From contig JAWKHH010000002.1 of NCBI GenBank assembly GCA_041394945.1, positions 1,124,501 to 1,188,500 of the forward strand: a stretch of DNA of 64,000 bases. The letters run 5' to 3'. The notes under the pieces are model-generated. The model did not search any database. It was not told the DNA's origin and saw only the letters and a list, made by a program, of their open reading frames with translations. The translations under genes were made by a program, and so were the position numbers. Position 1 is the first letter of the stretch. Every line of letters starts with the position of its first letter. Below, piece after piece: positions 36,704 through 46,847 of the stretch. Origin of the DNA: Bryobacteraceae bacterium (lineage in GTDB: Bacteria; Acidobacteriota; Terriglobia; Bryobacterales; Bryobacteraceae).

Positions 36704-38134
36704 TCAAGCCCTGCGGCCCAGCTTCCGTGCGATTGCCGCCGCCACGCGTTTCGCCGTCTCCGCGCCGCCTTCCATGTAGCCCTGATCGGCCAGCGAACAA
36801 TGCTCGCCCGCGAAATGCAAATTTCCAACGGCTGGAAATTCCTGGCCGCGAATATCGCGCCACTGGCCCACCTTGTAGCTCGCATAGGCGGCGCGAGTGT
36901 GCGGGTGGCTCGGCCAGTGAAAGCGTTTCGGCGCTCCGCGGCGCAACGCCGTCACTCCGGACCAGACCTTCTCCACTTCCGGTAGTAAGCGCCGCTCGTG
37001 AGATTCCGGGCTCCCTTCGCCCACGGCGATGCCCGCCCTGCCGCCCATCAGCATCGTCAACGCGCCCATCTCGGTCGGTTGGAGCCGGCTCGAGTCCCAC
37101 ACCAACTGGCAATCGGTATCAGTGAACAGCGCGCCCGTGTGGCCGCGCTCTCTCCATAGCCGGCGCTCGAACCCGAAAAAGATCTTCGCGTTCGTGCCGT
37201 AGCCCAACTCGCGAATCGCACGCAGCTTCTTCTTCGGCAGTCTCACCCGCAGGTCTAGATCACGAAGGATCGAGAACGGCACTGTCATCACCACAACGTC
37301 GGCGTCCACCTCCATCGCGCCGCCGCCGGGTTTCCGCAGACTGAGCCGGTAGCCACGCCCGCGCTCGGCGATCGACTCCAATTGATGGCCGCGCTCGATC
37401 GCGTCGGTCAACTCCGCGGCCAGCGCGTCCGGAACCCCTTGGTTCCCGCCGAGGATCTTGTACCGCTCGTCGCTGTCGCCGAACAATCGGATCCGGTCGC
37501 CTGCCAGTTCCGGCGCGATCAGCGTCAACAGGTTCATCGCGGATTGCTCCTCGACATCCATTCCGTACTCGGTCCGGTACGCTACATCGAGCAGCGAACG
37601 AAGCCACCCCCGCATGCCGATCGAGTCGAGGTACCCGGCGATCGACATTCGGTCGAAGCGCCGCATGCCGCGCCCGCCCGAGCGCCGGATGTCGTCGCGC
37701 ATCCTCTGCGCCACTTGCCGGAACTCGGCGGCGATCTCCCCCGCGCCTCGAGGCGCGCCTCCGAACAGAAAGGCTTCCGATTGCAAGCCCGTCTCGCTGT
37801 CGGCTCCGGTGTCGATCAGGTCCAGGCCGAAATGCTTCGCCAGCCCGAGAATCTCAGCGTGGTTGGTATCCACGAATTCGCCGCCGAGTTCAGTCACTAC
37901 CTCCGGAGCAGCCACGCCCTTTGCCGAAAACATCCGCCCGCCGGTCCGGTTGGACGATTCATAAATCGTGGATGCGATTCCGGCCCGCTTGAGCAGCCAA
38001 CTCGTGTACAGTCCGGCGATTCCCCCGCCCACAATCGCGATTCGGGGAGCCGTGGCAGCGGGCAGCGCCGCGCTGAGTCCGGCGAGCAGGAAAGTCCGCC
38101 GTGGTGTTCTTCGAGGTCGTTCGGCGCCGCCCAC
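36704..38134 (-). CDS. flavin monoamine-oxidase-like FAD-dependent oxidoreductase
   Basis: 476-aa FAD enzyme. A Tat-type leader (RRTPRRTFLLAGLSAALP) precedes the Rossmann motif IAIVGGGIAGLYTSWLL (about residues 31-47) and the YESSNRTGGRM segment. The C-terminal FAD motif is seen as LHFAGEHCSLADQGYMEGG. This matches the amine oxidase/L-amino-acid oxidase family. The start is GTG 38134. Substrate unknown; export suggests periplasmic amine oxidation. Divergent from the ArsS-like gene with 135 nt between them; no clear regulatory element was recognised in that gap. Confidence 0.87.
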   Translation of the reverse strand: MGGAERPRRTPRRTFLLAGLSAALPAATAPRIAIVGGGIAGLYTSWLLKRAGIASTIYESSNRTGGRMFSAKGVAAPEVVTELGGEFVDTNHAEILGLAKHFGLDLIDTGADSETGLQSEAFLFGGAPRGAGEIAAEFRQVAQRMRDDIRRSGGRGMRRFDRMSIAGYLDSIGMRGWLRSLLDVAYRTEYGMDVEEQSAMNLLTLIAPELAGDRIRLFGDSDERYKILGGNQGVPDALAAELTDAIERGHQLESIAERGRGYRLSLRKPGGGAMEVDADVVVMTVPFSILRDLDLRVRLPKKKLRAIRELGYGTNAKIFFGFERRLWRERGHTGALFTDTDCQLVWDSSRLQPTEMGALTMLMGGRAGIAVGEGSPESHERRLLPEVEKVWSGVTALRRGAPKRFHWPSHPHTRAAYASYKVGQWRDIRGQEFPAVGNLHFAGEHCSLADQGYMEGGAETAKRVAAAIARKLGRRA

Positions 38135-38269
38135 AGCGCGCGCAAGGATTGGTAGTAGTGGTGATCGTGCCAGTGGAGCCTCCGGTTTGCTCTCAGTCTA
38201 CCAGCTTGGGGAGTGTAACTTCTGCAATGCCGGGTTGCCTCAATCCTTCCGCGCCGATAGCCTGTAAAG

Positions 38270-39292
<1,023 letters not shown>

Positions 39293-39354
39293 TCTTCATC
39301 CTGAGCATCCGCGCCCGTTTTTTGCGCGTCTTGAGTCGAGGAGCTACTACCAAC

Positions 39355-41064
39355 ATGCAATCTCGACCCATGCTCGCCCTGTTCCTGGCGGCCATGCCGA
39401 TCTTGGCCAAGGACCTGCGGCCCGATGTCCGCGACGCCGCGCAGCGCGCAATCGCTTCCCTGGAAACACCGGCCCGCGCTTGGTCCGAAAAGCAGCAGTG
39501 TATTTCCTGCCACACGCAGGCGCTGCCGATGATGGCCGTTGCCGCGGCCCGCTCCCGCGGTCTCACACTCGATGAGAAGGTCCATCGCGCTCATGCCGCC
39601 AAGGTGTTCGCCCTTTTCGGATCCATCGACATGGCCGTGCAGGATCCGTTCCTCATCGATCCCGCCTTCGGCGAGGGCTATGCGCTCTTGGCGGCCCACG
39701 CCGCCGGCATCGAGCCCAGTCTGACCACCGCCATCTACGCTCGCCGCATCGCCAACTGGCAGCGCGCCGACGGTTCCTGGAACATCTTCGATAGCCGCCC
39801 GCCCAGTGCCTCCAGCCGGGTGGCCGCCACGGCCATCGCCGCTCGCGCCGTCTCGCTCTACATGCCGCATGAACTCCCGGCGATGCGGCGCGACGTGATG
39901 ACGAAGGCCGCGCGGTGGCTGGCCGCCCAGCGGGTGACGCATACCGAGGACCTATCGTTCAAGCTCATGGGCCTCGCGTGGTGCGGCGCCGCGAAAAAGG
40001 AGATTGCACGCGCCGCGCGCGATCTACGAGCCGCGCAGATGCCGGATGGAGGATGGGCCCAATACCCCGGCGCGGCGACGGACGCCTACGCGACCGGGCA
40101 GGCGCTGGTGACGCTGACGCGCGCCGGAGGCCTGCGCGCCCTCGACGCGGCTGGGCGTCGCGGCATCGAGTACCTGATGCGCACCCAGGCTCCCGATGGC
40201 GCCTGGCTGGTGAAGACGCGGATCCATACCAGGGCTCCCGTGAGCCCGCCCTACTTTGAGACCGGTTTCCCATACGGCAAGGATCAAATCATCTCCACCG
40301 CCGCAACCGCTTGGGCGGCGATGGCCTTGATGGAGGCCCTGCCGCCCGCGACCCTCGCGGCTACGCCGCTGCCGGTTCCCGAAGCCACGCCAGTAGGCGA
40401 GCAGCCGTGGATGCGCGCCGCGCTGTTTGGTCCAGCCGACGCAATGAATCAGATGGAGCCGAACGCCGCGACGGCGGGTGGAACCACGGCAATGATGATG
40501 GCCGTCCATGACGCCGCGAAGGTTGAGATTCTGGCGCGCCGGGGAGCTTCCATGACCGGGGCCGCCAAGTCCGGCTTCACGCCGCTGATGGTGGCCGCCA
40601 CCTATCGCAACAACGCGGGCGTCGTTCGCTTCCTGCTCGACCATGGCGCCGCGGTCAACGTGGACAAGGGCGTGATGTTCAACGCCTCGCCGCTGACGCT
40701 CGCCGCCATGGGTGGGAATCCGGAGATGGTCGAAATACTGCTCGACGCCGGCGCCGACATCACGCGGCCGATGCTGCTGGTTGGCGTGTATCCCGTGCGT
40801 CCGCTGGATCTCGCCGTTGTTTGGGACGATGCCACACTGCTACGCATGTTCGCGGCGAAAGGCGCGGAGATCGATGCCAAGAGCGGCCTCGGCATGACGC
40901 CGCTCTCCATCGCGATGCTGAAGCACAACGAGAACGCGGCCCGGGCGCTGCTCGATCTCGGCGCTTCCCGCGACAATGTGGACAAGTTCGGGATGAAGCC
41001 CGCCGATCACGCCGCGTCAATCGACTTCGGCGACGCCGGTTTCGTCAGCCGCGTACTGCGGTAG
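39355..41064 (+). CDS. secreted CxxCH / alpha-alpha toroid / ankyrin fusion protein
   Basis: 569-aa protein with signal peptide (MQSRPMLALFLAAMPILA). It carries one heme-type motif CISCH (C49, C52, H53), then a repetitive helical region with QW-like turns DGSWNIF, DGGWAQYP and DGAWLVK (about 145-300), as in squalene-cyclase or prenyltransferase toroids. Four or five ankyrin-like repeats follow (about 370-565; GFTPLMVAATYRN, SPLTLAAMGGNPEMVEILLDAGAD, GMTPLSIAMLKHNENAARALLDLGA). The catalytic DxDD of squalene cyclases was not seen. Start ATG 39355 with GAGGAG about 12 nt upstream. Convergent with the PQQ dehydrogenase, 3 nt apart. A scaffold for periplasmic electron transfer is possible but unproven. 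Confidence 0.78.
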   Translation: MQSRPMLALFLAAMPILAKDLRPDVRDAAQRAIASLETPARAWSEKQQCISCHTQALPMMAVAAARSRGLTLDEKVHRAHAAKVFALFGSIDMAVQDPFLIDPAFGEGYALLAAHAAGIEPSLTTAIYARRIANWQRADGSWNIFDSRPPSASSRVAATAIAARAVSLYMPHELPAMRRDVMTKAARWLAAQRVTHTEDLSFKLMGLAWCGAAKKEIARAARDLRAAQMPDGGWAQYPGAATDAYATGQALVTLTRAGGLRALDAAGRRGIEYLMRTQAPDGAWLVKTRIHTRAPVSPPYFETGFPYGKDQIISTAATAWAAMALMEALPPATLAATPLPVPEATPVGEQPWMRAALFGPADAMNQMEPNAATAGGTTAMMMAVHDAAKVEILARRGASMTGAAKSGFTPLMVAATYRNNAGVVRFLLDHGAAVNVDKGVMFNASPLTLAAMGGNPEMVEILLDAGADITRPMLLVGVYPVRPLDLAVVWDDATLLRMFAAKGAEIDAKSGLGMTPLSIAMLKHNENAARALLDLGASRDNVDKFGMKPADHAASIDFGDAGFVSRVLR

Positions 41065-41067
41065 CGG

Positions 41068-42645
41068 CTACTGCCGGGGCTGATCGAACAACCCGAAGGC
41101 GAAAACAGCCGTGGCGCTCTCGATGGCGACGAACTGCTTGCCGTCTACCGCGTAGGTCATGGGCGAGGCCGTCAACCCCTCGCCCATGTTGAAATGCCAG
41201 AGGTGCTTCCCATCGCGCGCGTCGAGCGCCACCAGCGCGCCGTCGTCGTCCCCGAAAAAGATCAAGCCTCCCGCCGTCGATAGAGTCCCCGCCCACGATT
41301 CCGCCGGACCCGTCATCGGATATTCCCATTTCTTCAATCCCGTCTTCGGATCAAACGCGCGCAGGAAGAACTGACCCACATCGACCGGTTTCGGGCCCGC
41401 GCCGCCGCCGGAAAAATTCTTCTTCGGCTCGGGAGTCTTGGATGAACTGGTGAAGATGTCGCACTGCTCGAGCGTAACTACGTAGAACAAACCGGTGGCC
41501 GGATTGTACGAGGGCGACATCCAGTTCGTCGCTCCGCGCACGCCGGGACACACGCGGTTGCCGGCTGGCGTTGGTTCCTTGCCCGGCACGGCTACCGGAC
41601 GCCCCTTGGCGTCGATGCCGGTGGCCCAATCGAGGTTGTCCACGAGCTTGGTAGCGCGCAGGAACCGGCCCGTCTCCCGGTCAAGCATGTAGAAGAACCC
41701 GTTCCGGTTGGCGTGCAGAACTACCTTGCGCATCTTCCCTTCCCACGGCGCTTCGATCAGCACGGGCCAGGATTGCGCGTCCCAATCGTGCACGTCGTGC
41801 GGAGTGAACTGAAAGTGCCATTTGAGCTTTCCGGTATCGGCGTCGAGGGCAAGCACGGAACAGCTATAGAGATTGTCGCCCTTCCGGTCGCCGCCGAAAA
41901 AGTCCGGCCAGGGGTTGCCCGTGGTCCAGAACAGTGTATTCGTCTCCGGATCGTAGGTGCCGGAAAGCCATGTCGCGCCGCCGCCGTAGTCAATCAGGTC
42001 ACCCCACGTCTCCGAACCCGGTTCGCCCTTCGCCGGAATCGTATAGGTGCGCCACAGTTCTTCTCCGGTGGAAGCCGAAAGCGCCGCGATGAATCCGCGC
42101 ATTCCGGTGTCGCCTCCGGCGTTCCCCACCAGCACCTTGTCTTTGACTACCAGCGGCGCCGCCGACGCGAAGATCCCGGTCTCGATGTCGCCGTACTTCT
42201 TCTGCCACTCCACGGCGCCCGTCTTGCGGTTCAGCGCCACCAGGTGCACGTCGGCCGTCACGAAGTAGACCCGGTCGCCCGCGATCGCCGCGCCGCGATT
42301 CACAGCCTCCTTCTTCGCCTTCGTATCCTTGAATGCCCAGATCAGCCGGCCGTTGCTCGCATCGAGCGCCCGAATCTCGTTCGGCGCGGTGATGTACATG
42401 ATCCCGTCGTACACGATCGGCACTCCGCGCAGGCCGTTCGCCTTCGGGACGTGATACACCCACCGCGGCGCCAGCGACGCCGCGTTCGCCGTCGTGATCT
42501 GTTTCAGCGCGCTGTGCCGCTGCCCACGGTAGTCGCCCGCGTAGGTCAGCCAGTTCTCTCCCGGCCCCTTTGCGATGTCCTCGAACTTTACCTGGCCGGA
42601 CGCAATCGCGGCCGCCAAAAACAGCAGTATCGCCTGGCGCATCAA
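41068..42645 (-). CDS. PQQ-dependent alcohol dehydrogenase-like quinoprotein
   Basis: 525-aa periplasmic quinoprotein with signal peptide (MMRQAILLFLAAAIASG) and the eight-bladed propeller typical of methanol/ethanol dehydrogenases (NWLTYAGDYRGQRHSALKQI opening; several W-motifs such as GAVEWQKK and GKLKWHF). Catalytic aspartate is D287 in TPHDVHDWDA; D289, two residues later, matches the extra aspartate of lanthanide-using enzymes. The usual metal-ligand glutamate of GAExGxRG is replaced by aspartate (GGDTGMRG, D179). The tandem cysteine pair of methanol dehydrogenase is absent. Transcribed 18 nt downstream of a di-heme cytochrome c, its likely electron acceptor. Confidence 0.9.
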   Translation of the reverse strand: MMRQAILLFLAAAIASGQVKFEDIAKGPGENWLTYAGDYRGQRHSALKQITTANAASLAPRWVYHVPKANGLRGVPIVYDGIMYITAPNEIRALDASNGRLIWAFKDTKAKKEAVNRGAAIAGDRVYFVTADVHLVALNRKTGAVEWQKKYGDIETGIFASAAPLVVKDKVLVGNAGGDTGMRGFIAALSASTGEELWRTYTIPAKGEPGSETWGDLIDYGGGATWLSGTYDPETNTLFWTTGNPWPDFFGGDRKGDNLYSCSVLALDADTGKLKWHFQFTPHDVHDWDAQSWPVLIEAPWEGKMRKVVLHANRNGFFYMLDRETGRFLRATKLVDNLDWATGIDAKGRPVAVPGKEPTPAGNRVCPGVRGATNWMSPSYNPATGLFYVVTLEQCDIFTSSSKTPEPKKNFSGGGAGPKPVDVGQFFLRAFDPKTGLKKWEYPMTGPAESWAGTLSTAGGLIFFGDDDGALVALDARDGKHLWHFNMGEGLTASPMTYAVDGKQFVAIESATAVFAFGLFDQPRQ

Positions 42646-42663
42646 TGCTCCCTTTCGATTGAA

Positions 42664-43452
42664 CTAACGTGTCTCGCGCACCGACTGCCGCGCCAGATAG
42701 GCGACCAGATTATCGATTTGCGTTTTGTCGAGCCGTTTGCCGTAGTCTTTTGGCATCGGCGACCCCTTCCCAACCGTCATCTCGGCGATTTCGGACGAGC
42801 GCAGCAGGTGCAAGTTCCCTTTGGCGTCCTGCAACTGCAGCGAATAATTGGTCCGGTTCCGCGCCACCCCCCGCAGCTTGGTCCCGTTTTTCATCGTGAC
42901 ACTCACGCTCCGGTACCCAAGCGCGCCGTCGGCGTCCGGATCCACGATGGCCTCGCGCAGCATCACCGCGGCGCGAGTGGCTCCGCTGTTGCCGAGATCG
43001 GGTCCGAGCATGCCGCCCTTGCCGCGAATCGCGTGGCAGTTAGAGCACCCCGCCGCCTCGCTCCAGAACAGATCCTCACCGGCCTTGGCGTCTCCGGGAA
43101 CCGATGTCTCGCCCGCCGGCGCGGTGAGGGACCGCACGTAGGCGACCACGCGCCACGTGTCGTCCTCGCTCAGGTTCGACGGCGGCATGCCACCGGCGGG
43201 AACGCCCTTCTGCACGGCTTTGAAGACCGTCTCCTCGTCCATCGGATGCCACATCACCCGGTCGACGAGATTCGGACCGCGCCCGCCGCGTCCGTCCGCG
43301 CCGTGGCAAACCGCGCAGCCTCCGGCAAACAGCTTCTGTCCCGCCTCGATCGCCGCCGGATCCTTGAGGAACGGATGCTTGTCCTTCTCGCCGTCCTTTT
43401 CATGTTGGGCGAGCAACACACCGGCCACGGTGAAGAAAAGCAGGAATCGCAT
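42664..43452 (-). CDS. di-heme c-type cytochrome, secreted
   Basis: 262-aa protein with a signal peptide (MRFLLFFTVAGVLLAQ) and two heme c sites: CAVCH at residues 46-50 and CSNCH at 136-140. Methionines in GGMPPSN (about 88-91) and GSPMPKDYG (about 240) are plausible axial ligands. The first domain resembles cytochrome c class I. The second heme region has an additional beta insert before its methionine, a layout common in Acidobacteria/Planctomycetes cytochromes next to PQQ dehydrogenases. It probably accepts electrons from the downstream quinoprotein. Lies 34 nt after the membrane-anchored propeller gene. Confidence 0.9.
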   Translation of the reverse strand: MRFLLFFTVAGVLLAQHEKDGEKDKHPFLKDPAAIEAGQKLFAGGCAVCHGADGRGGRGPNLVDRVMWHPMDEETVFKAVQKGVPAGGMPPSNLSEDDTWRVVAYVRSLTAPAGETSVPGDAKAGEDLFWSEAAGCSNCHAIRGKGGMLGPDLGNSGATRAAVMLREAIVDPDADGALGYRSVSVTMKNGTKLRGVARNRTNYSLQLQDAKGNLHLLRSSEIAEMTVGKGSPMPKDYGKRLDKTQIDNLVAYLARQSVRETR

Positions 43453-43486
43453 TCTGGGACTTATTATTGCATCGGTCCCGCCGCCC

Positions 43487-45274
43487 CTACTCGCCCCGCT
43501 TGGCCGTGCTCACTGCCGGGGCCAGTCGAAACGCCGCCATTTCCTCTGCGTTCCGCACTACGACAAGATCGCCCGCGACGGCCGGATGATTCCACGTCTT
43601 GCCTTCAATGGCCGGCGTCTTCGACAACTCCTGATACTCGTCCGGCTTGGCGGCGACCAAAGCCAACTCGCCCTCTTCCGAAATCACGAGCAGCAGGTCC
43701 TGGTCGGCTAGCAGCAGCATTTGTCCGCTGCCGTAGCGTCCACCCTTCCAGCGCCGCTTGCCGTCCGTGAGATCGATGCAGGAAAGGATGCTGCCATCGA
43801 AGCCGTAGGCGTTGCCGCGATGGACGACGAAGTCGTTGAAGTAAGGTTTCAATCCTCGAGAGGTCCAGCTTTCCCGAATGTCCCAACCCGTGGCGGCGCG
43901 GTGGACGCCAAGCCGCCGCGTCGCCTCTCCGCCCATCGATCCCCCAAGCGGAATCAGCAGGCCCCCGTCCACCACCGCCGGCTGGAGCGATGCAAACCCC
44001 TTCCATTCGTGTTTCCACAATGCAGCGCCATCGGCAGGCGTCACACTCATCGCCCCGCCTCCCGTGAGCAGGATCACCTGACGAACGCCGTCGATCGTCG
44101 CTACGTGCGGGGAGCCGTAGCCTCCGCCGCCGTCTTCGCTCATCCAACGCGGCTCACCGGTCGCGGCATCGTAGCCGGCAAGCCTCCCCGCCACGGCCAC
44201 GATCACCACATCGTCCACAATGAGCGGCGAACCCGCGAAGCCCCAGCCCGGGACTTCCTGTCCTGCCTCCGCCGCCGCATTGCGCCGCCAGATGAGCCTG
44301 CCCGTTGCGGCGTCGAGCGCGTTCAGCAATCCGGTGGCGCCGAACGCATAAACGCGGCCGCCGGCGAACGCCGGCGTTGCGCGGGGACCGGCGCCTGCGT
44401 TCGACTCCCAGAATCGCACCGCATCGGCATGCATCCACACCGGCTCGCCGCTAGCCACGCGATAGCAGGTCACGAGTTCGGATTCCCCGCGCTGCTCCTG
44501 TGTGTACAGCAGCCCACCGGCCACCGCGAACGAGGACCATGCCGGGCCCACCGGCCGCCTCCAAACTTCGGCGGGAGGGGACGATGCCCAGTCAGTACCG
44601 ATCCGCAACCCCCTCACCGCGCCGTCGCGCCGTGGTCCACGGAAGCCGGGCCATTCGGCCTGCACACCGGGAGCCTTGGCCTTGCGGACCTCGGGCGCTG
44701 GCTCGTCCCGCGGGAATTCCACCGCCGGTGAGGGCATCCCGGGCGCCGGCGGCGGGGCAGGGAATCGCGCCGCCAGTCTCTCCTCGGACGTCGGCGACCA
44801 TCGCCACGTAAGTTGGGAAACTCCCGCGCCGGTGACGCCATCGGTTCGCACGATGGCCCAGGCTCCGCACGCAGCCGCAATCGCCGCGAAAAGCCCGAAA
44901 CGGCGCGCGCCCGTCCCGAGCCTTCCCGCGACGACGGCCCAAACCGCCAACGCCAGGCAAATCGACGGAATCGCGTAGATGAGGAACATGAGCCCCATCA
45001 TGCCCGTAGTGATCGATTTGTCGAGAAAACGCGGCAGGACGGCAGCCACGCCCAGTGCGAAGGGCGGCGCCGTCCACCGTTCCCACCGCGGCGCGCGGCT
45101 GAACACGGTCCACCAGACGAGCACCGCAACGGCGCAGACAGCCGCGCCCATCAATCCGTAGACGGTCGCGTCTGGATTCCACAGCGGGAGCGCAAACAAC
45201 GCCAGCCACTGCACGGCCACCGCTGCAACGCCCGGCCAAACGCGCAGCCGCACCCGTCCGTCTTGTGTCGCCAT
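43487..45274 (-). CDS. membrane-anchored PQQ-like beta-propeller protein
   Basis: 595-aa protein. The N-terminal third holds about four or five hydrophobic helices (ALFALPLWNP, AAVCAVAVLVWWTVF, FALGVAAVLPRFL, LIYAIPSICLALAVWAVVA, FAAIAAACGAWAIV). A Pro-rich linker and then WPGFRGPRRDGAVRG open a PQQ-type propeller (GRLIWRRN, GEPRWMS, AALWKHEW, KRRWKGG). The ATG at 45274 is used because earlier in-frame codons lack a signal or membrane start. Its role may be as a membrane quinoprotein or assembly factor (BamB-like folds share blades). Upstream of the cytochrome and PQQ dehydrogenase in the same orientation. Confidence 0.84.
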   Translation of the reverse strand: MATQDGRVRLRVWPGVAAVAVQWLALFALPLWNPDATVYGLMGAAVCAVAVLVWWTVFSRAPRWERWTAPPFALGVAAVLPRFLDKSITTGMMGLMFLIYAIPSICLALAVWAVVAGRLGTGARRFGLFAAIAAACGAWAIVRTDGVTGAGVSQLTWRWSPTSEERLAARFPAPPPAPGMPSPAVEFPRDEPAPEVRKAKAPGVQAEWPGFRGPRRDGAVRGLRIGTDWASSPPAEVWRRPVGPAWSSFAVAGGLLYTQEQRGESELVTCYRVASGEPVWMHADAVRFWESNAGAGPRATPAFAGGRVYAFGATGLLNALDAATGRLIWRRNAAAEAGQEVPGWGFAGSPLIVDDVVIVAVAGRLAGYDAATGEPRWMSEDGGGGYGSPHVATIDGVRQVILLTGGGAMSVTPADGAALWKHEWKGFASLQPAVVDGGLLIPLGGSMGGEATRRLGVHRAATGWDIRESWTSRGLKPYFNDFVVHRGNAYGFDGSILSCIDLTDGKRRWKGGRYGSGQMLLLADQDLLLVISEEGELALVAAKPDEYQELSKTPAIEGKTWNHPAVAGDLVVVRNAEEMAAFRLAPAVSTAKRGE

Positions 45275-45317
45275 GCAAGAACAGACGAATCGTGCGGGGC
45301 GAATGTTCCGCCCGGAC

Positions 45318-46286
45318 TTACCGCAGTCGGTTGATCGGAGCTTCGCCCGCCGCCAGCCGCCGTAAATTGGTGGCGATATCTTCCACGCGCTCATTGATCG
45401 TCGCCGCCGTCCACCCGGAGATATGCGGTGACATCAGGACGTTGTCCAATTCGTGAAACGGGAACTGCGATGGCGGCGCCCATTCTTCCGGTTCGGCTGG
45501 GTATCGGTACCAGGTGTCGATCGCCGCTCCCGCGATCCGCCGGTCGCGAAGCGCTTCGTAGAGCGCATGCTCATCGACGACAGCGCCGCGAGTCACGTTG
45601 ATTACTCCCGCCCCGCGCCGCATTCTCGCGATCTCAGCCGCGCCGATCAATCCGGTGGTTTCGGGTGTCAGCGGGCATGCCGGAATCACGAAATCGGCCT
45701 CCGCCAGACGCTCCCGCCATCCCTCCCAACCGATCACTTCCGCGTAGTGCTCCCGCGGCGTCGGGCGTCGCGACACGCCGATCAACCGTACGCCGAACGC
45801 CGCTGCCCGCGCCGCCGTCTCCGTCGCGATGTTGCCCAGCCCGATCAAGAGCGCCGTCGACCCGCGAATCTCCCGCACCACCGCCGGTTCGCCCCAGATG
45901 CAGCTTCCGTTCCAGGAGCCGCGCCGCATGGCCGCATCGTACACATCCGGCCGGCGCGACAACCACAGCATCGCCATCACCACCCACTCGCCGATCGCCG
46001 CCTCATGATGAAACGTGTTGGCGACCATCACGCCGGGCGGCAGCATTTCCGGATCGAGCCCGTCGATCCCGATGCCCGACGCCTGCACTAGCCGTACATT
46101 TGGTGCGCGGTTCACCAGGTCGTTTGTCAGCGGCCACCCGACGATGGCGTCCGCTTCACCGAGCACGCCGACATGTTCGTCGATACGCCGCGGGTCCGGA
46201 ATCGCGGTGAAGACGGCGTCGGGCACACGCTCCTCCAGTTCCTTCAACCGCCCGGCCGCCATCCGGCCCAGCAAGATCACCCGCAT
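45318..46286 (-). CDS. D-2-hydroxyacid dehydrogenase family protein
   Basis: 322-aa NAD(P)-dependent dehydrogenase of the D-isomer hydroxyacid family. The nucleotide motif is LIGLGNIATE (the third glycine of GxGxxG is alanine), with a basic pair (SRRPTPR) at the end of beta-2 that favours NADP. Catalytic residues: R in NVTRGAVVDE, E in the YPAEPEE loop, and H in SPHISGWT. Closest to glyoxylate/hydroxypyruvate-reductase-like members; substrate not assigned. Starts 3 nt after the unknown gene at 46290-46817. Confidence 0.9.
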   Translation of the reverse strand: MRVILLGRMAAGRLKELEERVPDAVFTAIPDPRRIDEHVGVLGEADAIVGWPLTNDLVNRAPNVRLVQASGIGIDGLDPEMLPPGVMVANTFHHEAAIGEWVVMAMLWLSRRPDVYDAAMRRGSWNGSCIWGEPAVVREIRGSTALLIGLGNIATETAARAAAFGVRLIGVSRRPTPREHYAEVIGWEGWRERLAEADFVIPACPLTPETTGLIGAAEIARMRRGAGVINVTRGAVVDEHALYEALRDRRIAGAAIDTWYRYPAEPEEWAPPSQFPFHELDNVLMSPHISGWTAATINERVEDIATNLRRLAAGEAPINRLR

Positions 46287-46289
46287 CGG

Positions 46290-46817
46290 CTAGATCAATT
46301 CCTCCAGGCGGTCGGCCAGATAGTCGTCGGTGACCAGTTCCAGCTTCCGGGACTGGAAATCGAACCATCGCCACGCCCACGCGTTCCGGTCCATGCAGTA
46401 GTACAGCATGTGATCCTTCACCTCGTCGCGCTCGAGCATCTCCTGGTTGAACCACCGGATCGAACCCTCGAGCGTGTACGGGAAACGGATCTCCTCGGTG
46501 GATTCCATCTCCGGAGTGCTCTGAAAGGTGAACTGGATCATGCGCCCGTTCACCCCGATCTGAATCAACTGCACTTGACCCTCGCCGAAGCCGTCCACCG
46601 AAAAGGAAGCCGGCGAAACCTCCAGTTTCACGGACTCGGAGATCTTGTTGACCCGCGAGGCGAAATCCGTGCAGATCCCGTGCAACTCCAACGCCGCTTT
46701 CTGGCGCAGTTCCTCCAACTCTTGCTCTCGCGCTACTCGCGCGCGATCCCGCCGTTCCATCGCTTCCAGGTTGCGGGCGAGCTTCTTGAACCGCTCCTCG
46801 GGATTCCTGCCGAACAC
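46290..46817 (-). CDS. conserved-looking protein of unknown function
   Basis: 175-aa soluble protein I do not recognise. An N-terminal charged helix likely to form a coiled coil (about residues 5-50, rich in E/R: ERRDRARVAREQELEEL) is followed by an alpha/beta region with IQFTFQST, RFPYTLEGSIRWF and an aromatic patch NAWAWRWFDFQ. No signal peptide or membrane segment. It sits between the DUF5009 acyltransferase and the hydroxyacid dehydrogenase in the same direction, with 3 nt to the latter. No function inferred. Confidence 0.7.
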   Translation of the reverse strand: MFGRNPEERFKKLARNLEAMERRDRARVAREQELEELRQKAALELHGICTDFASRVNKISESVKLEVSPASFSVDGFGEGQVQLIQIGVNGRMIQFTFQSTPEMESTEEIRFPYTLEGSIRWFNQEMLERDEVKDHMLYYCMDRNAWAWRWFDFQSRKLELVTDDYLADRLEELI

Positions 46818-46847
46818 GGTTTTGTCAGTATCTCACGCCCGGTCGGC

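Noticed and set aside
38135..38269. 135-nt gap before the ArsS-like gene as a possible riboswitch
   Set aside because: No stem set or conserved core of a known class was found.
39305..39335. CGCGC...GCGCG hairpin with a T-run before the ankyrin-fusion gene
   Set aside because: The stem is 5 bp and the T-run lies in the loop, not after it, so it is not a convincing terminator of the radical SAM gene.
41713..43770. 685-codon plus-strand frame across the PQQ dehydrogenase and cytochrome genes
   Set aside because: Antisense to intact quinoprotein and CxxCH motifs; the translation is Arg/Val/Pro-rich without motifs.
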